A stretch of DNA of 64,000 nucleotides from Alphaproteobacteria bacterium UBA6038 (lineage in GTDB: Bacteria > Pseudomonadota > Alphaproteobacteria > Micropepsales > Micropepsaceae): NCBI GenBank assembly GCA_002429315.1, contig DIZC01000083.1:1-64000 (forward strand). Direction: 5' to 3'. Shown here piece after piece: positions 51,146-60,513 of the stretch. The notes under the pieces are model-generated. The model was given only the letters and a program-made list of their open reading frames with translations. It did no database searches and was not told the DNA's origin. The first letter of the stretch is position 1, and the number at the start of each line of letters is the position of its first letter. The position numbers and the translations under genes were made by a program.

Positions 51146-53005
51146 ATGCCTTATCGGACTTCTGATGTTACTAGGGTCGCCAAACCGGTATCCAGACCTC
51201 TGCGAATTTACGCTTTCGATCCTGGTTCCGGGCGTTACCTCGGAAATGAAATGGTTGCGCAGGTCCAGTTTGAAGATCTCCATCCGGGCCCTGTTGGAGA
51301 GCGCTTCGCAGTCGTCGACTATGACGCAAGCCAGAAAACATTCTATCAACCCGTCAATCTGGATGACCCGCAGATTGTGATGCGGCAGGGGCTCGACCCT
51401 TCGGAATCGGATCCGCGATTTCATCAGCAAATGGTCTATGCCGTTGCGAGCGAAACCTTGCAGCGCTTTGAGATCGCCATCGGCCGCCGTGTGCACTGGG
51501 CGCGGTTCGATGGCCCGAAGAGCAAGAAAATGGACAAGACGGGTCCACTGCCGTCCCATCGGCTCTGCCTCTTCCCGCATGCCATGGCAGATGCAAACGC
51601 GTTTTACAGCCGCGACGCGCAGGGAATCCTGTTCGGCTATTTCCGCGCCAGCGAAACGATGCCGGGCGACAATTTGCCGGGCCAAACGATCTATTCCTGT
51701 CTTTCGCACGACATTATCGCGCACGAGACAACGCACGCTATCCTCGACGGCATGCGGAGCTATTTCTCCGAACCAACCAACATCGATGTGACGGCGTTTC
51801 ATGAAGCGTTTGCCGATCTTTCGGCGCTGTTCGGCCATTTCTCGCATCGGGAAATTCTTCTCGACACGCTGATGAAGACCGGCGGACGGCTGTACGATAC
51901 CTGGTTGCAGGCGCCGATGCAGACAGGCAGCGACGGCGTCGAACTTTCAGGTCAAATCCAGCGGATCAATCCCCTCGCGCAACTTGCCCTGCAGTTCGGC
52001 GAAGCCTCTGGCATGAACCGCGGGCTGCGCGACATGCTGGGCAGCAAGCCCAACAGCGACGATATCACAAGGCTGACCGAGCCCCATGCGCGCGGGGCCA
52101 TTCTTGTAGCGGCCGTGTTCGATGCCTATTTCACGACTTACACGCGCCGAACCGCGGATCTCTTTCGCATCTTCCGCGCGGGCGGCGGCTCCGCCAATCC
52201 TGTCGACCTACCCGATGCGCTAGCGCATCGTCTGGCGGAAGAAGCGGCCCGCACCGCAGAGGAATTCTTTACGATCTGCGCACGCGCAATCGATTACTGC
52301 CCGCCGGTCGACATGACGTTCAGCGATTTCCTGCGTGCGATGCTGACCGCACATGTCGATGTGCATCCCGTGGATGATTGGCACGTGCGCAGCGCCTTGA
52401 TGGAAGCCTTCCGGCTGCGCGGCATCGTTCCCCGCGACGCGGAATCGCTTACGGAAAATTCCGTCTGCTGGCCGCAGGTCGTCAAGGACTCGCTACCGGA
52501 AATACCGGAGCTGATTTTCGGCGATCCCAATGGGTTGACGCGGGAGGAAGCGGACCGCAACGGTGGTGTGTTACGCGCTTACGCAGCGAAGAATGCGAAG
52601 GCGCTAGGCTTTGCGGACGACCATGGCCCGATCGACGCGCCATCTTTCCATCCGATCTTCCGGATCGGGCCGCACGGAAACCTGATCATCGACATGGTGG
52701 TAGAACTCGTCGAAACCCGCATCGTCGAGGACAACGAACTCGGAAAATACCCCTTCCGCAGCGGTGTAACGTTGCTGATCTGGCAGGAGTTTCAGCAGAA
52801 TGGCCAACGCGCGGCACCAGAGATTCACTACGTGGTCCCCAAGCACCGCACGCCGCAGCGCGAAGAGCAGCAACGGCTACATTTCAGCACCATCGACCGC
52901 ACGGGACGGCATGACGCCGACGGACATCTCAAGAAGAACGCATCGGCTCACGACATCGCATCGGCCTGGAAGATCGACTTCGGCTTGGTTCACGCGGGGC
53001 TTTGA
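51146..53005 (+). CDS. M4-like zinc metallopeptidase (gluzincin)
   Basis: A 619-aa protein with the zinc motif HETTH at about residues 193-197 (SHDIIAHETTHAILDGM) and the third-ligand motif FHEAFADLSALFGHF with Glu near 220, a gluzincin pattern like thermolysin. The N-terminal 150 residues (RPLRIYAFDPGSGRYLGNEM) and the C-terminal 300 are not like secreted M4 enzymes, and there is no signal peptide or propeptide, so the enzyme should act in the cytoplasm or leave by another route. The ATG at 51146 is preferred to 51134. It is followed at once by the MBL-fold gene, 2 nt after its stop codon. Confidence 0.72.
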   Translation: MPYRTSDVTRVAKPVSRPLRIYAFDPGSGRYLGNEMVAQVQFEDLHPGPVGERFAVVDYDASQKTFYQPVNLDDPQIVMRQGLDPSESDPRFHQQMVYAVASETLQRFEIAIGRRVHWARFDGPKSKKMDKTGPLPSHRLCLFPHAMADANAFYSRDAQGILFGYFRASETMPGDNLPGQTIYSCLSHDIIAHETTHAILDGMRSYFSEPTNIDVTAFHEAFADLSALFGHFSHREILLDTLMKTGGRLYDTWLQAPMQTGSDGVELSGQIQRINPLAQLALQFGEASGMNRGLRDMLGSKPNSDDITRLTEPHARGAILVAAVFDAYFTTYTRRTADLFRIFRAGGGSANPVDLPDALAHRLAEEAARTAEEFFTICARAIDYCPPVDMTFSDFLRAMLTAHVDVHPVDDWHVRSALMEAFRLRGIVPRDAESLTENSVCWPQVVKDSLPEIPELIFGDPNGLTREEADRNGGVLRAYAAKNAKALGFADDHGPIDAPSFHPIFRIGPHGNLIIDMVVELVETRIVEDNELGKYPFRSGVTLLIWQEFQQNGQRAAPEIHYVVPKHRTPQREEQQRLHFSTIDRTGRHDADGHLKKNASAHDIASAWKIDFGLVHAGL

Positions 53006-53007
53006 AC

Positions 53008-54456
53008 ATGGCGGTCAGGAAAGCGACGAAGAAAAAGACCGCGAAAAAGACGGTCGCGAAAAAGGCCAGGAAGGCGCCTGCCAAAAAGAAAAAAGCGCCA
53101 GCAAAAAAAGCTCCCGCCAAAAAGACCAAACGCTCGAGCGGCCGATCCGGCAGTGGCACCGCACCAGCGTCGGGGGGAAATCCGGCGGGGCTGCGCGTGC
53201 GTATGTACCGCGTCGGCTTCGGCGACTTCTTTCTCTTCACCGTGCCGGCGGCAAGCGGCCCGAAGCATATCCTGATCGATTGCGGCGTCCATTCGAAGGA
53301 CACGCACAGCATTCAGGCGGCGGTGAGCCACATGGCGGCGGAGACCGGAAAACAGCTTGCCCTCATCATCGTCACGCATCGCCACGCCGATCACGTGACC
53401 GGGTTCAGCAAGTGCAAAGACGTGTTCAAGGATTTCAAGGTCGAGCGTATCTGGATGTCCTGGTACGAAAATCCGAAGGACGCAAAGGCGCTCGCGATCC
53501 AGGCAAACATCGCTGCGGTCGCAACACAAGTCTCGCATGCCCTCGCTGCGCGCGACAAACCGGAAGACGAGCAGTACCGCAATATGGTGGGCAACATCAC
53601 CGAAGCGATGAGTGCGACGGGAACGCAAAATCCGGGCGCGTTCGAAGTGCTCCGCGGCTTCCCGGGCAATCCGCCGATCTCCTATTACAAGGCCGGCGAC
53701 ACGCCGGAACTGCCCCAGGATCTCGTCGATGCGGGCCTCGACGCGCAGATTCTCGGTCCGCCCGACAGCAACAACATGATCAAGAAGACCGACAGCTCCA
53801 AGGAGGAGTACCTCGCCTCCGAAGCCGCGACCGAAGGCGGTCACATACGGTTGTTCTCGCCGCCGTTCTGGGTACAGCCTGGCGAATACAGCAGCGACGT
53901 GCTCAGCAAGGAAGACATCCTCGCGATGCAGACGCGGGTCGCGACGGTGCAACCAGATACGCTGGCGGCGCGCGCGGGCGTGGCCAACAATCTGATCAAC
54001 AATCAGAGCCTGGTCACGCTCTTCACCTTTAAGGACAAGACGCTGTTGTTCGCCGGCGATGCGCAATGGGGCAATTGGGCCAACTTCCTGTTCGGCAGCC
54101 TGACGGGCACGACCCTGAAAGCGGCGAGCAAGGCCATCCTCGGCAATCTGGACTTCTATAAGGTCGGCCACCATGGCAGCACCAACGCAACACCGAAGGA
54201 TGCGCTCGCGGCAATGAAAGACGGCTGTGTCGCCATGTGCTCCACGGCGATCGGCGCGTATAACGAGGTGCCGCGTGATGCGTTGATCACTGCCATCGAT
54301 CAGAAAACACACCACCAGCTCGCCCGCAGTGATCAAGTCGAGGCCGGCAATGCCAAACCAGACAAGGATGCCGGAGCTCTTCCCGCGGGCGTCTTCAACG
54401 CAAGCACGGTTATGGTCGGTGAGGTCCCCTGCGGATTTATCGACTACGTCGTCTAG
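53008..54456 (+). CDS. MBL-fold hydrolase with histone-like N-terminal tail
   Basis: A 482-aa protein. The first 50 residues are a Lys/Ala/Pro tail (KKKTAKKTVAKKARKAPAKK and more), like bacterial histone H1-type tails that bind nucleic acid. From about residue 60 comes a ComEC/Rec2-like metallo-beta-lactamase domain: YRVGFGDFFLFTVP, ILIDCG, the metal motif THRHADHVTG near 122, FAGDAQWG and KVGHHGSTNATP. Such domains cut nucleic acids or phosphoesters. Together the two parts suggest a nucleic-acid-directed enzyme; that is inference. It converges on the ferritin-like gene, with a 4-nt overlap of their ends. Confidence 0.82.
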   Translation: MAVRKATKKKTAKKTVAKKARKAPAKKKKAPAKKAPAKKTKRSSGRSGSGTAPASGGNPAGLRVRMYRVGFGDFFLFTVPAASGPKHILIDCGVHSKDTHSIQAAVSHMAAETGKQLALIIVTHRHADHVTGFSKCKDVFKDFKVERIWMSWYENPKDAKALAIQANIAAVATQVSHALAARDKPEDEQYRNMVGNITEAMSATGTQNPGAFEVLRGFPGNPPISYYKAGDTPELPQDLVDAGLDAQILGPPDSNNMIKKTDSSKEEYLASEAATEGGHIRLFSPPFWVQPGEYSSDVLSKEDILAMQTRVATVQPDTLAARAGVANNLINNQSLVTLFTFKDKTLLFAGDAQWGNWANFLFGSLTGTTLKAASKAILGNLDFYKVGHHGSTNATPKDALAAMKDGCVAMCSTAIGAYNEVPRDALITAIDQKTHHQLARSDQVEAGNAKPDKDAGALPAGVFNASTVMVGEVPCGFIDYVV

Positions 54457-55604
54457 TTCATGTTGATGAATCTCGGTCCGTAGAACACCGGCCGGTCGAG
54501 ATGTGTGTATGTGTCCATCATCGCGTACTCGTCGGGATATAGCGTGTTGAGTTGCGCGATGAGATCGCGCGGCACCTCATGCTTCATGATGGTGAAGCAG
54601 GAAAACACGCGCAGTTTCGCCATGCCTTCGACCGCCGCGCCCAAGGTCGGCCACCACGTCGCCGGATCGCCGTTCCAGGACGCATCCAGATCGGCCATCA
54701 TCTTCGAATAGATCGTGTCGAACGTCGAGAGGTCCTTGGTCACCGCATCCCTGTTCGGGTCCTTCGCCAAAAGCTCCGCATAGCCGTCGCGCGGAACAAC
54801 CAGTGTGTTGGTCACTGTCGGAAACGGAATCTCGAAGCCCGTGAAATAGTCCTTGAGCGTGTCGGGCCTCGGCTCGGCGCTCGGTCCCGGATAGCCGAGC
54901 TGGCGTCCTAAACAGATCTGCGCAAAGCGCGCAAAATGCGATTCCTCCGCCTCGGAGCGGCGGCCAGTATGGAACGTGCTCTTTGCCGTGCCCTCGCCTT
55001 GCGTTGTGATCGCATCGATCGCGACCAGAATCTGATCCATGCACGTCTTCTCGTCCGACCACACCACGGTGGAGAAGCCGATGTTGTCGCCGACCTGGTT
55101 CGCCTTGCCGCCGGCCTTGATCGCGGCGCAGACCGCATCCTTGTTGTCGACGATTGCCGCGCGAATTGCGGCGTAGAAATTCGCGATCGAGGGATATTGC
55201 TCGTGCACGTATTTCGGGTCGACAAGCGAGAGCGGCGCCTCAAGCCGCATGAAGTTCTCGAGTTGCGCGCGCGACAGCGGCGCCAGACACACGAACAGAT
55301 CGGGCTCCGCACCGCCGGGCAGACCTTGTGATGGATAAACCGGCTTGAGCGTCTTGATCGCGGGCGTTCCGCCCATCGCCGCCAGGATGTTGCAGACCGA
55401 GGCCATGTGCACCATCTCCTCCATCGCGACGCTGCGGATGAGGTTGTAGGCGGTGAAGCTCTGTTCTTCGAGCGAATAGGTCGCTGCGACGTAGAGCGGC
55501 AATGTCGCGTGCTCGAGCGAGATCGCCGTCTGCAGCGCGCTCTTGATCCAGTCAAGGTCACGCTTCTCTGGTGTGGCGGCGATATGTTGTGCGACGGTCT
55601 TCAT
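54453..55604 (-). CDS. VioB-like ferritin-fold protein
   Basis: A 383-aa protein. Its N-terminal 230 residues match the ferritin-like domain of iminophenyl-pyruvate dimer synthase (VioB/RebD): LQTAISLEHATLPLYVAATY, SVAMEEMVHMASVCNILAAM and GGTPAIKT. The Glu/His positions of a di-metal site are visible. VioB and RebD couple oxidised amino acids in violacein and rebeccamycin synthesis, but those proteins are far longer, and free-standing ferritin-like versions have no known reaction. It is the last gene of the seven-gene operon, overlapping its predecessor by 4 nt. Confidence 0.8.
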   Translation of the reverse strand: MKTVAQHIAATPEKRDLDWIKSALQTAISLEHATLPLYVAATYSLEEQSFTAYNLIRSVAMEEMVHMASVCNILAAMGGTPAIKTLKPVYPSQGLPGGAEPDLFVCLAPLSRAQLENFMRLEAPLSLVDPKYVHEQYPSIANFYAAIRAAIVDNKDAVCAAIKAGGKANQVGDNIGFSTVVWSDEKTCMDQILVAIDAITTQGEGTAKSTFHTGRRSEAEESHFARFAQICLGRQLGYPGPSAEPRPDTLKDYFTGFEIPFPTVTNTLVVPRDGYAELLAKDPNRDAVTKDLSTFDTIYSKMMADLDASWNGDPATWWPTLGAAVEGMAKLRVFSCFTIMKHEVPRDLIAQLNTLYPDEYAMMDTYTHLDRPVFYGPRFINMN

Positions 55605-57229
55605 GGCGGGTCTCCTGCGGCTGTTGCCGCGCGTGCAGCTTTGGCAGCTTCAGCCAGTGCGGCCTGGTTGGCTTTGGCGAGGATGGATTTGACGGCGGCT
55701 TCGAGCTGACCGTCCGGCAATGCCGGCTCGCCTGGCTTGCCGTAGGCGCAGCCCTCCGGGAATTGCCACTGCGCATTGACGCAGAAGCGGCACGGCCCTG
55801 CTGCGCGTGCGAGATGACCGGTCTTGGCGTCGAAGGTGATGGTGCCGGCCTTGAATTCGTCGGCAAGCGCGTTGGCCATGAGCTCGAATGGATCGACATG
55901 GAAGCCGTCAAGCACCGCCTGACCGCGCACGCTGAGCCGCGTGCGCAGATCGTCCTTTGGCGTGAGCGCGATGAGATAGGGACCGGGCTGCGTATTCGGA
56001 TCGGGCGTGACGCGCTTGCTGTCTTCCAGCAAGTGCGCATCGGCGCGGAAATCATCGGCGAAGGCTTTCCACGCGTCGTCCGACAGACGCGAACCGGCGG
56101 TGAAGCCGTCGGCGTAAGAGAAGTGCGGCGAGACGATGATGCGAGAGCGGAATTTCACCGGCCCTTCGTCGATGGTGACATAGCTCGGCCGCGTGCAGGT
56201 CTCGGTCAGCAGCTCATAGACATCGCCGCCACCGAGCGTCATGAATGGACCGAAAACGCTCCGGAACATGTCGAGCGCGCTGGTCGAGACGAGAATGACA
56301 AACGCGGGCTGCGATTGCACGAATTGCGAGACGATGTAGCCGCTGTTGCTCACGCAATTGGCGGCGATCCGTGCCATCGGCATGTCGAACTTGCTTTGCC
56401 AGCCGGGCGAGGCGCAGGCGACCATGTCGTGCTGCGCGATGTCCTCACCGATAGTGAGATTGGCGCCGGTGATATTGGTCAGTGTCTTGAAGCGCTCGAG
56501 CACCGGCACCATACGCTCATAATAACCGGCGGCGTTCTCATAGATTTCCGCCGTGCCCTCGCCCGGCGGATCGAAGCGTCCGGCGAGCACGTCGCCCTTC
56601 TTGAACCAGCTCGACGGCTTGTCGGCATAGCCGCCGTTCTGCACCACCACCCAGCGCGCCTCCGGCTTCCACGCGATCTCATAGGTCGTATCGGCGGTGC
56701 GTCCGCGATAGCGCACATTGAGCTCGATATAATTGTGCGAGTTCTCGCGCGAGGCGGCAGTGACGTAACCGTCGTCTTCCGCGACGATGCGCTCATCGTC
56801 CCTCGTGCTCAGATGTGCCCGCACGAAATCCGGCGACATGCTCTCCTGATAGAGCGTGAAATGGCGATAGTAATATGCGTAGCACGCTTCCTTGGCGAAG
56901 GCGGGATAGGTCCATGGCGCGCTGGACGTATAAGGAAACCACGCCGTCATGTTCGGATTGATGCCGATGGTCATGATCGGCGCCTTGCGGCAGCCATGCA
57001 TGACACCGGGATCTGGGATCGTCGCCCCCACGAGCTTCGCCGCGAGCCAAGGCTGCGGGGGGATGTTGCCGGTCGGCTGCGTCTCGCTGCGCACGACTTC
57101 CGGCGGAAAATCCGTCAGCCAATCGAAGGCAGGATAAGGTCCGTAAGGCGGCGCGCCGTTCCAGAACCACGCGCATTTGCGGCACTTCTTCACCTTTTCG
57201 ACGAGCGAGACCTCGAGCGGATCGGCCAT
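55601..57229 (-). CDS. Cys-rich protein of unknown function
   Basis: A 542-aa protein with N-terminal CRKC, then GVMHGCRKAPIMTIGINPNM, and C-terminal CRFC and GCAYG motifs near residue 500. The first CxxC with a GINPN loop and distant cysteines faintly recalls iron-sulfur uracil-DNA glycosylases (CxxC, then a GExPG loop), but the length and the rest differ, so I do not assign it. The middle is mixed alpha/beta. No signal peptide. It overlaps the next gene by 4 nt and belongs to the seven-gene operon. Confidence 0.6.
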   Translation of the reverse strand: MADPLEVSLVEKVKKCRKCAWFWNGAPPYGPYPAFDWLTDFPPEVVRSETQPTGNIPPQPWLAAKLVGATIPDPGVMHGCRKAPIMTIGINPNMTAWFPYTSSAPWTYPAFAKEACYAYYYRHFTLYQESMSPDFVRAHLSTRDDERIVAEDDGYVTAASRENSHNYIELNVRYRGRTADTTYEIAWKPEARWVVVQNGGYADKPSSWFKKGDVLAGRFDPPGEGTAEIYENAAGYYERMVPVLERFKTLTNITGANLTIGEDIAQHDMVACASPGWQSKFDMPMARIAANCVSNSGYIVSQFVQSQPAFVILVSTSALDMFRSVFGPFMTLGGGDVYELLTETCTRPSYVTIDEGPVKFRSRIIVSPHFSYADGFTAGSRLSDDAWKAFADDFRADAHLLEDSKRVTPDPNTQPGPYLIALTPKDDLRTRLSVRGQAVLDGFHVDPFELMANALADEFKAGTITFDAKTGHLARAAGPCRFCVNAQWQFPEGCAYGKPGEPALPDGQLEAAVKSILAKANQAALAEAAKAARAATAAGDPP

Positions 57230-57239
57230 GAGGTCCCTC

Positions 57240-58172
57240 TCAATAGAAGAGTGCGAAGCTCTTGCCGGCGAGACGCCAAGTGACGATGTCGCTTGCCCCC
57301 GCGACCGTTGTCAGCGATGCGGCGTTGCTCCAGCCCTGACAGTCGGGATGCACACGATAGAAGATTGTATCGCCCGCGGCAGGGAGATAGTTCACAAGGT
57401 ACGGCGCGCCATCGTCCAGGATCAGCGCGCGGACGATCAGCGACGGGTCCTGATTGTTGGGCATCGCCTTGTTCATCAACGTGCAGACCTCGTTCGAACG
57501 CTGGTTCGGATCGAGGCAGAGATGATCGATGTTCACATTCGGCGATGGCCCGATATTGATCTTGAAAAAGAAATTCTCGCCGCCGAGCTGGAAGAACGCG
57601 AAATGCGTCCAGTCATGCGCCCATTGCCACGACCACACATTCAGCGACTGCAGCGGTGGGGTCCCGCCATCACCTGTCGCGGTGACGTTGACGTTGAACA
57701 TCTCCACCGCGCCGGACTTCGCATCGTAGGACACGTAATAGACCATGTTCAGATAGGTGACGGTTTCCATCATGGTCCAGTTGGCGGTGTAGCCCGGCGA
57801 GCGCAGCCGGTAATAGACGGATGGCTTCGACAGCGTCATGTCGGCATTGACGCGGTGGAACGAGAGCTTGCCCGACTTGGCGCGGTAGGCGACGAGGTGC
57901 TGCACGCCGCCGATGACGAGTGGTTTGAGGATGTCGCACGGTCCGCCGAGATCGAAGTTCGAGGCAACGGCTGTCATGTAAGGCGCACTGGCGCTGAGCT
58001 TGTAGCTCATCACTTTCCCGCTCTCGTCCTGACCGATCAGCAGAGCGCCGCCGTTCCACGGGAACTGGATGAAGTTCTTAAGGCCCGACACGATAGCGCC
58101 GCCGCTCCAGAACTTGTTCACGCCCACCGCGCCCGCAGCCTGCGACGGCGCGATCTCGAAGAGTGTGCTCAT
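57240..58172 (-). CDS. Propeller-like hypothetical protein
   Basis: A 310-aa, beta-rich protein with recurring blade-like units (FWSGGAIVSGLKNFIQFPWN, GGALLIGQDESGKVMSYKLS, HLVAYRAKSGKLSFHRVNAD). The pattern suggests a five- to seven-bladed propeller or lectin-type sugar binder. No catalytic motif, no signal peptide. The ATG at 58172 lies inside the stop of the preceding cistron (4-nt overlap), which fixes the start. Function unknown. Confidence 0.55.
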   Translation of the reverse strand: MSTLFEIAPSQAAGAVGVNKFWSGGAIVSGLKNFIQFPWNGGALLIGQDESGKVMSYKLSASAPYMTAVASNFDLGGPCDILKPLVIGGVQHLVAYRAKSGKLSFHRVNADMTLSKPSVYYRLRSPGYTANWTMMETVTYLNMVYYVSYDAKSGAVEMFNVNVTATGDGGTPPLQSLNVWSWQWAHDWTHFAFFQLGGENFFFKINIGPSPNVNIDHLCLDPNQRSNEVCTLMNKAMPNNQDPSLIVRALILDDGAPYLVNYLPAAGDTIFYRVHPDCQGWSNAASLTTVAGASDIVTWRLAGKSFALFY

Positions 58173-59779
58173 GGCGTCTTCTCCTGACTTGCGGCGCGAC
58201 CGCCGATATCTTCCTGGTAGATAAGAAGCGGCGCCGGATCGACGCCTACGATCTGGTAATAGGACGCGCGCAGCGGCTTTCCTGCGCCTGCGAGTTCGAG
58301 AATCTCGAAACCGTGATTGTACCAACCGTCGGTGATGCCGAGTTTAGTGCCGTCGATCGGTGGCACAGGGTTGTTCACCGCATACGGAATTTCCGTCACC
58401 GCAACGGGAATTGCCGAATGTCCGATACAACGGCCCTTAGGCAACGGCCGGAACAGGCGCTCCACATCGCTGTTCTTCGGCCAGTCGGGCGGCAGGTAAT
58501 TGTCCTGATAGATCGCGAGATTGTGTTCGTGACCCCAGAACCACGCCGGCACCTTGTCGCCAAAATAACGCCCAAGCTGGCGCCAGATCGCGGTGTCGAC
58601 GCCGACGCGGTTGATATCACTCGGATCGGTCGCGCCGCTCGCAAGTTTCCCCGGCGCAATACCGCAGGGAATAGTCGTGGAATAAAGCGGATGATGCGAG
58701 AGCAGGATGCTCTGGCCTGCGAAGCGTTCGATGCGGCGGCGCTGCCACACCGCTTCGTCGTCGCGCAGCAAAACCATCTCGGTGTTCGGCGGCAGCTTCT
58801 GGATCGGCAGCTCCGCGGGCACGCGCGGATCCTGCGCGTGCAGAAGCGCGAGCGCCGCGCGCTGCTGCGCGTCGTTGACCGCGAGATAATGGCCGTAATA
58901 CCCGGTGTCCATGCCGAGGAATTGCCAGCCTTCGTCTTCGCTCATCAGGCTGAAGTAACTCGCGCGCTGTTGCTGATCGGGGTGCTGCGCCAACACGTTG
59001 GAATCGAGGCATTGGAAATACGGAACGTTGCCGGTGAAGTATTCGTGATTGCCCGGCACGGTGAAGAACGGCGCCTTGTGTCCGGCCTCTTCCATCACCT
59101 GCTTGAGCATGTTGATCAGGCGATGCTCGAACTCGAAGGTCGTGCCGGAGAAATAGACATCGCCGACATGCAGGATGGCATCCGGTTTGAACGACAGCGC
59201 ACTCGCCAGCGTCGCCGCTGCGATATCCGTACCGGTGCCGATATCGCCTACGATCGCCACGCGTGCGTTTGCCGGCAGCCGCCAGGCGATCACGCCAAAA
59301 TCTGGATCGCCCTTGCCGCCATTGTAATCGTTCCACGCGCGATACGATGGCGGGACCGGCAAATGCGTGGGATAGAGCGCGTAGTTGTCGAAATATTGCT
59401 GCGACATCTGCTGCCACAGCGGATTGCCATAGGTGAAGCGCCGAAGTTCGAGTGCGATATCGGAGTCGACCTGGGGATCGTTCACCGTGCAGTTGTTGTG
59501 CACGCAGCGATGATAAAGCTGGGCGAGATAGGACGCGATCTCGGGATCGCTGTTCTGGGCCGGACCCTCGACGCCGCCGGGATGCGGATTGACCGGCTCG
59601 CCATTGCTGAGCGACTTGCAATATTTCGAGACGCCAGCAACCATAGCCGCGACCGTCGCGTGGTGTTCGTCAGCCTTCGCAGGATCACTCGGCACGGGCG
59701 CCGCAGCGATAACGGCGCTTAAGGCCGACCGCCAGCGCGCCGCGTAGATGTTCTCGACCGGGATGACGGTCTCGGTCAT
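58169..59779 (-). CDS. Calcineurin-like metallophosphoesterase
   Basis: A 536-aa protein with every metallophosphoesterase motif in order: VGDIGTGTD near residue 178, HVGDVYFSG near 207, PGNHEYFTG near 245, LLSHHPLYS and WGHEHNLAIYQ near 418. The N-terminal 150 residues are specific to this group. No signal peptide. The family cleaves phosphoester bonds in nucleotides, proteins or lipids with a two-metal centre; the substrate here is unknown. It shares ATGA-type overlaps with both neighbours. Confidence 0.85.
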   Translation of the reverse strand: MTETVIPVENIYAARWRSALSAVIAAAPVPSDPAKADEHHATVAAMVAGVSKYCKSLSNGEPVNPHPGGVEGPAQNSDPEIASYLAQLYHRCVHNNCTVNDPQVDSDIALELRRFTYGNPLWQQMSQQYFDNYALYPTHLPVPPSYRAWNDYNGGKGDPDFGVIAWRLPANARVAIVGDIGTGTDIAAATLASALSFKPDAILHVGDVYFSGTTFEFEHRLINMLKQVMEEAGHKAPFFTVPGNHEYFTGNVPYFQCLDSNVLAQHPDQQQRASYFSLMSEDEGWQFLGMDTGYYGHYLAVNDAQQRAALALLHAQDPRVPAELPIQKLPPNTEMVLLRDDEAVWQRRRIERFAGQSILLSHHPLYSTTIPCGIAPGKLASGATDPSDINRVGVDTAIWRQLGRYFGDKVPAWFWGHEHNLAIYQDNYLPPDWPKNSDVERLFRPLPKGRCIGHSAIPVAVTEIPYAVNNPVPPIDGTKLGITDGWYNHGFEILELAGAGKPLRASYYQIVGVDPAPLLIYQEDIGGRAASQEKTP

Positions 59780-60513
59780 TTCGGCCGTTCGAGCTGGATG
59801 TTGATGCAGCCATGCGCAGCAAGGTCGATGCCCGACCAGTCATCCCACAGCCCTGCGGGCGGCGTGTAGTTCTCCGCCACTTGTTTCAGGCACAGTGCGG
59901 CGAGCGCATCGGTATCTTGCGCGAACGCCGCGTCGGCGACCTCGCTGTGCTCCCACAACGCAACATAATCGTTACCTGCGCACAGCAAGGCATTGTCGAT
60001 CCGGGAGTCGCGGCGTGTGGCGTAGTCCTTTGCCCATGCGCCGATGGCGGCGAGGAAATCCGGCGGCGTCTGGTCCTGCGGCCGCGCGCCGACGAGATGG
60101 TGGACATTTCCCAGCATCCAGTCAGCATCTTGCGCGATAAGGAAGTATGGCTGCTCCGCCTTCACCGCGTCAGTCAGCGCCACGGGGAATTGCGCTGAAC
60201 TGATCTTGGTGTCGTAGGCGTCACCGTGCAGATTGGTGTAGGCGCGTACGGCGAGCTTCTTGAACGCATCGCTATAAGCGGTCTGGTCGCGCCAGAACAT
60301 CAGCGCCGTCTGATCCGGCACGCCTTGCGGCTTGTTCGACTGGGGTACCATGCTGGGCACATAGGCGCACAGTCCAGCGCGGGGCTGCAGCAACGCACAG
60401 GCCGGCACGAACACGGTTCCCAAGAACTGCGCGAAATCGGCATAGGGCTTCGCAGCCGCCTTGTAGCCGCGCCACACATGCACGCTGTCCGGTTTGACGG
60501 GATGATGCTTCAT
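59776..60513 (-). CDS. Operon paralogue 2, unknown function
   Basis: A 245-aa protein homologous to the gene just upstream: VHVWRGYKAAAKPYADFAQF here matches VRVWRGYRAPSLAQADFFTK there, followed in both by LGTVFVPA, YVPSMV/YLPSV and a DWMxGxVxHLxGxRP segment, and ending in a WDDWSGIDLAA-type segment. The start at 60513 overlaps the preceding stop by 4 nt and has GGGAG upstream. No signal peptide, no known catalytic motif. Tandem duplication with divergence suggests a heterodimer or two ligands. Confidence 0.7.
   Translation of the reverse strand: MKHHPVKPDSVHVWRGYKAAAKPYADFAQFLGTVFVPACALLQPRAGLCAYVPSMVPQSNKPQGVPDQTALMFWRDQTAYSDAFKKLAVRAYTNLHGDAYDTKISSAQFPVALTDAVKAEQPYFLIAQDADWMLGNVHHLVGARPQDQTPPDFLAAIGAWAKDYATRRDSRIDNALLCAGNDYVALWEHSEVADAAFAQDTDALAALCLKQVAENYTPPAGLWDDWSGIDLAAHGCINIQLERPK

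Noticed and set aside
55571..57283. 570-aa plus-strand ORF and similar long frames opposite the 54-62 kb operon
   Set aside because: Arg/Ala/His-rich shadows of the minus-strand genes, with no recognisable motifs; GC-rich codon use opens these frames.
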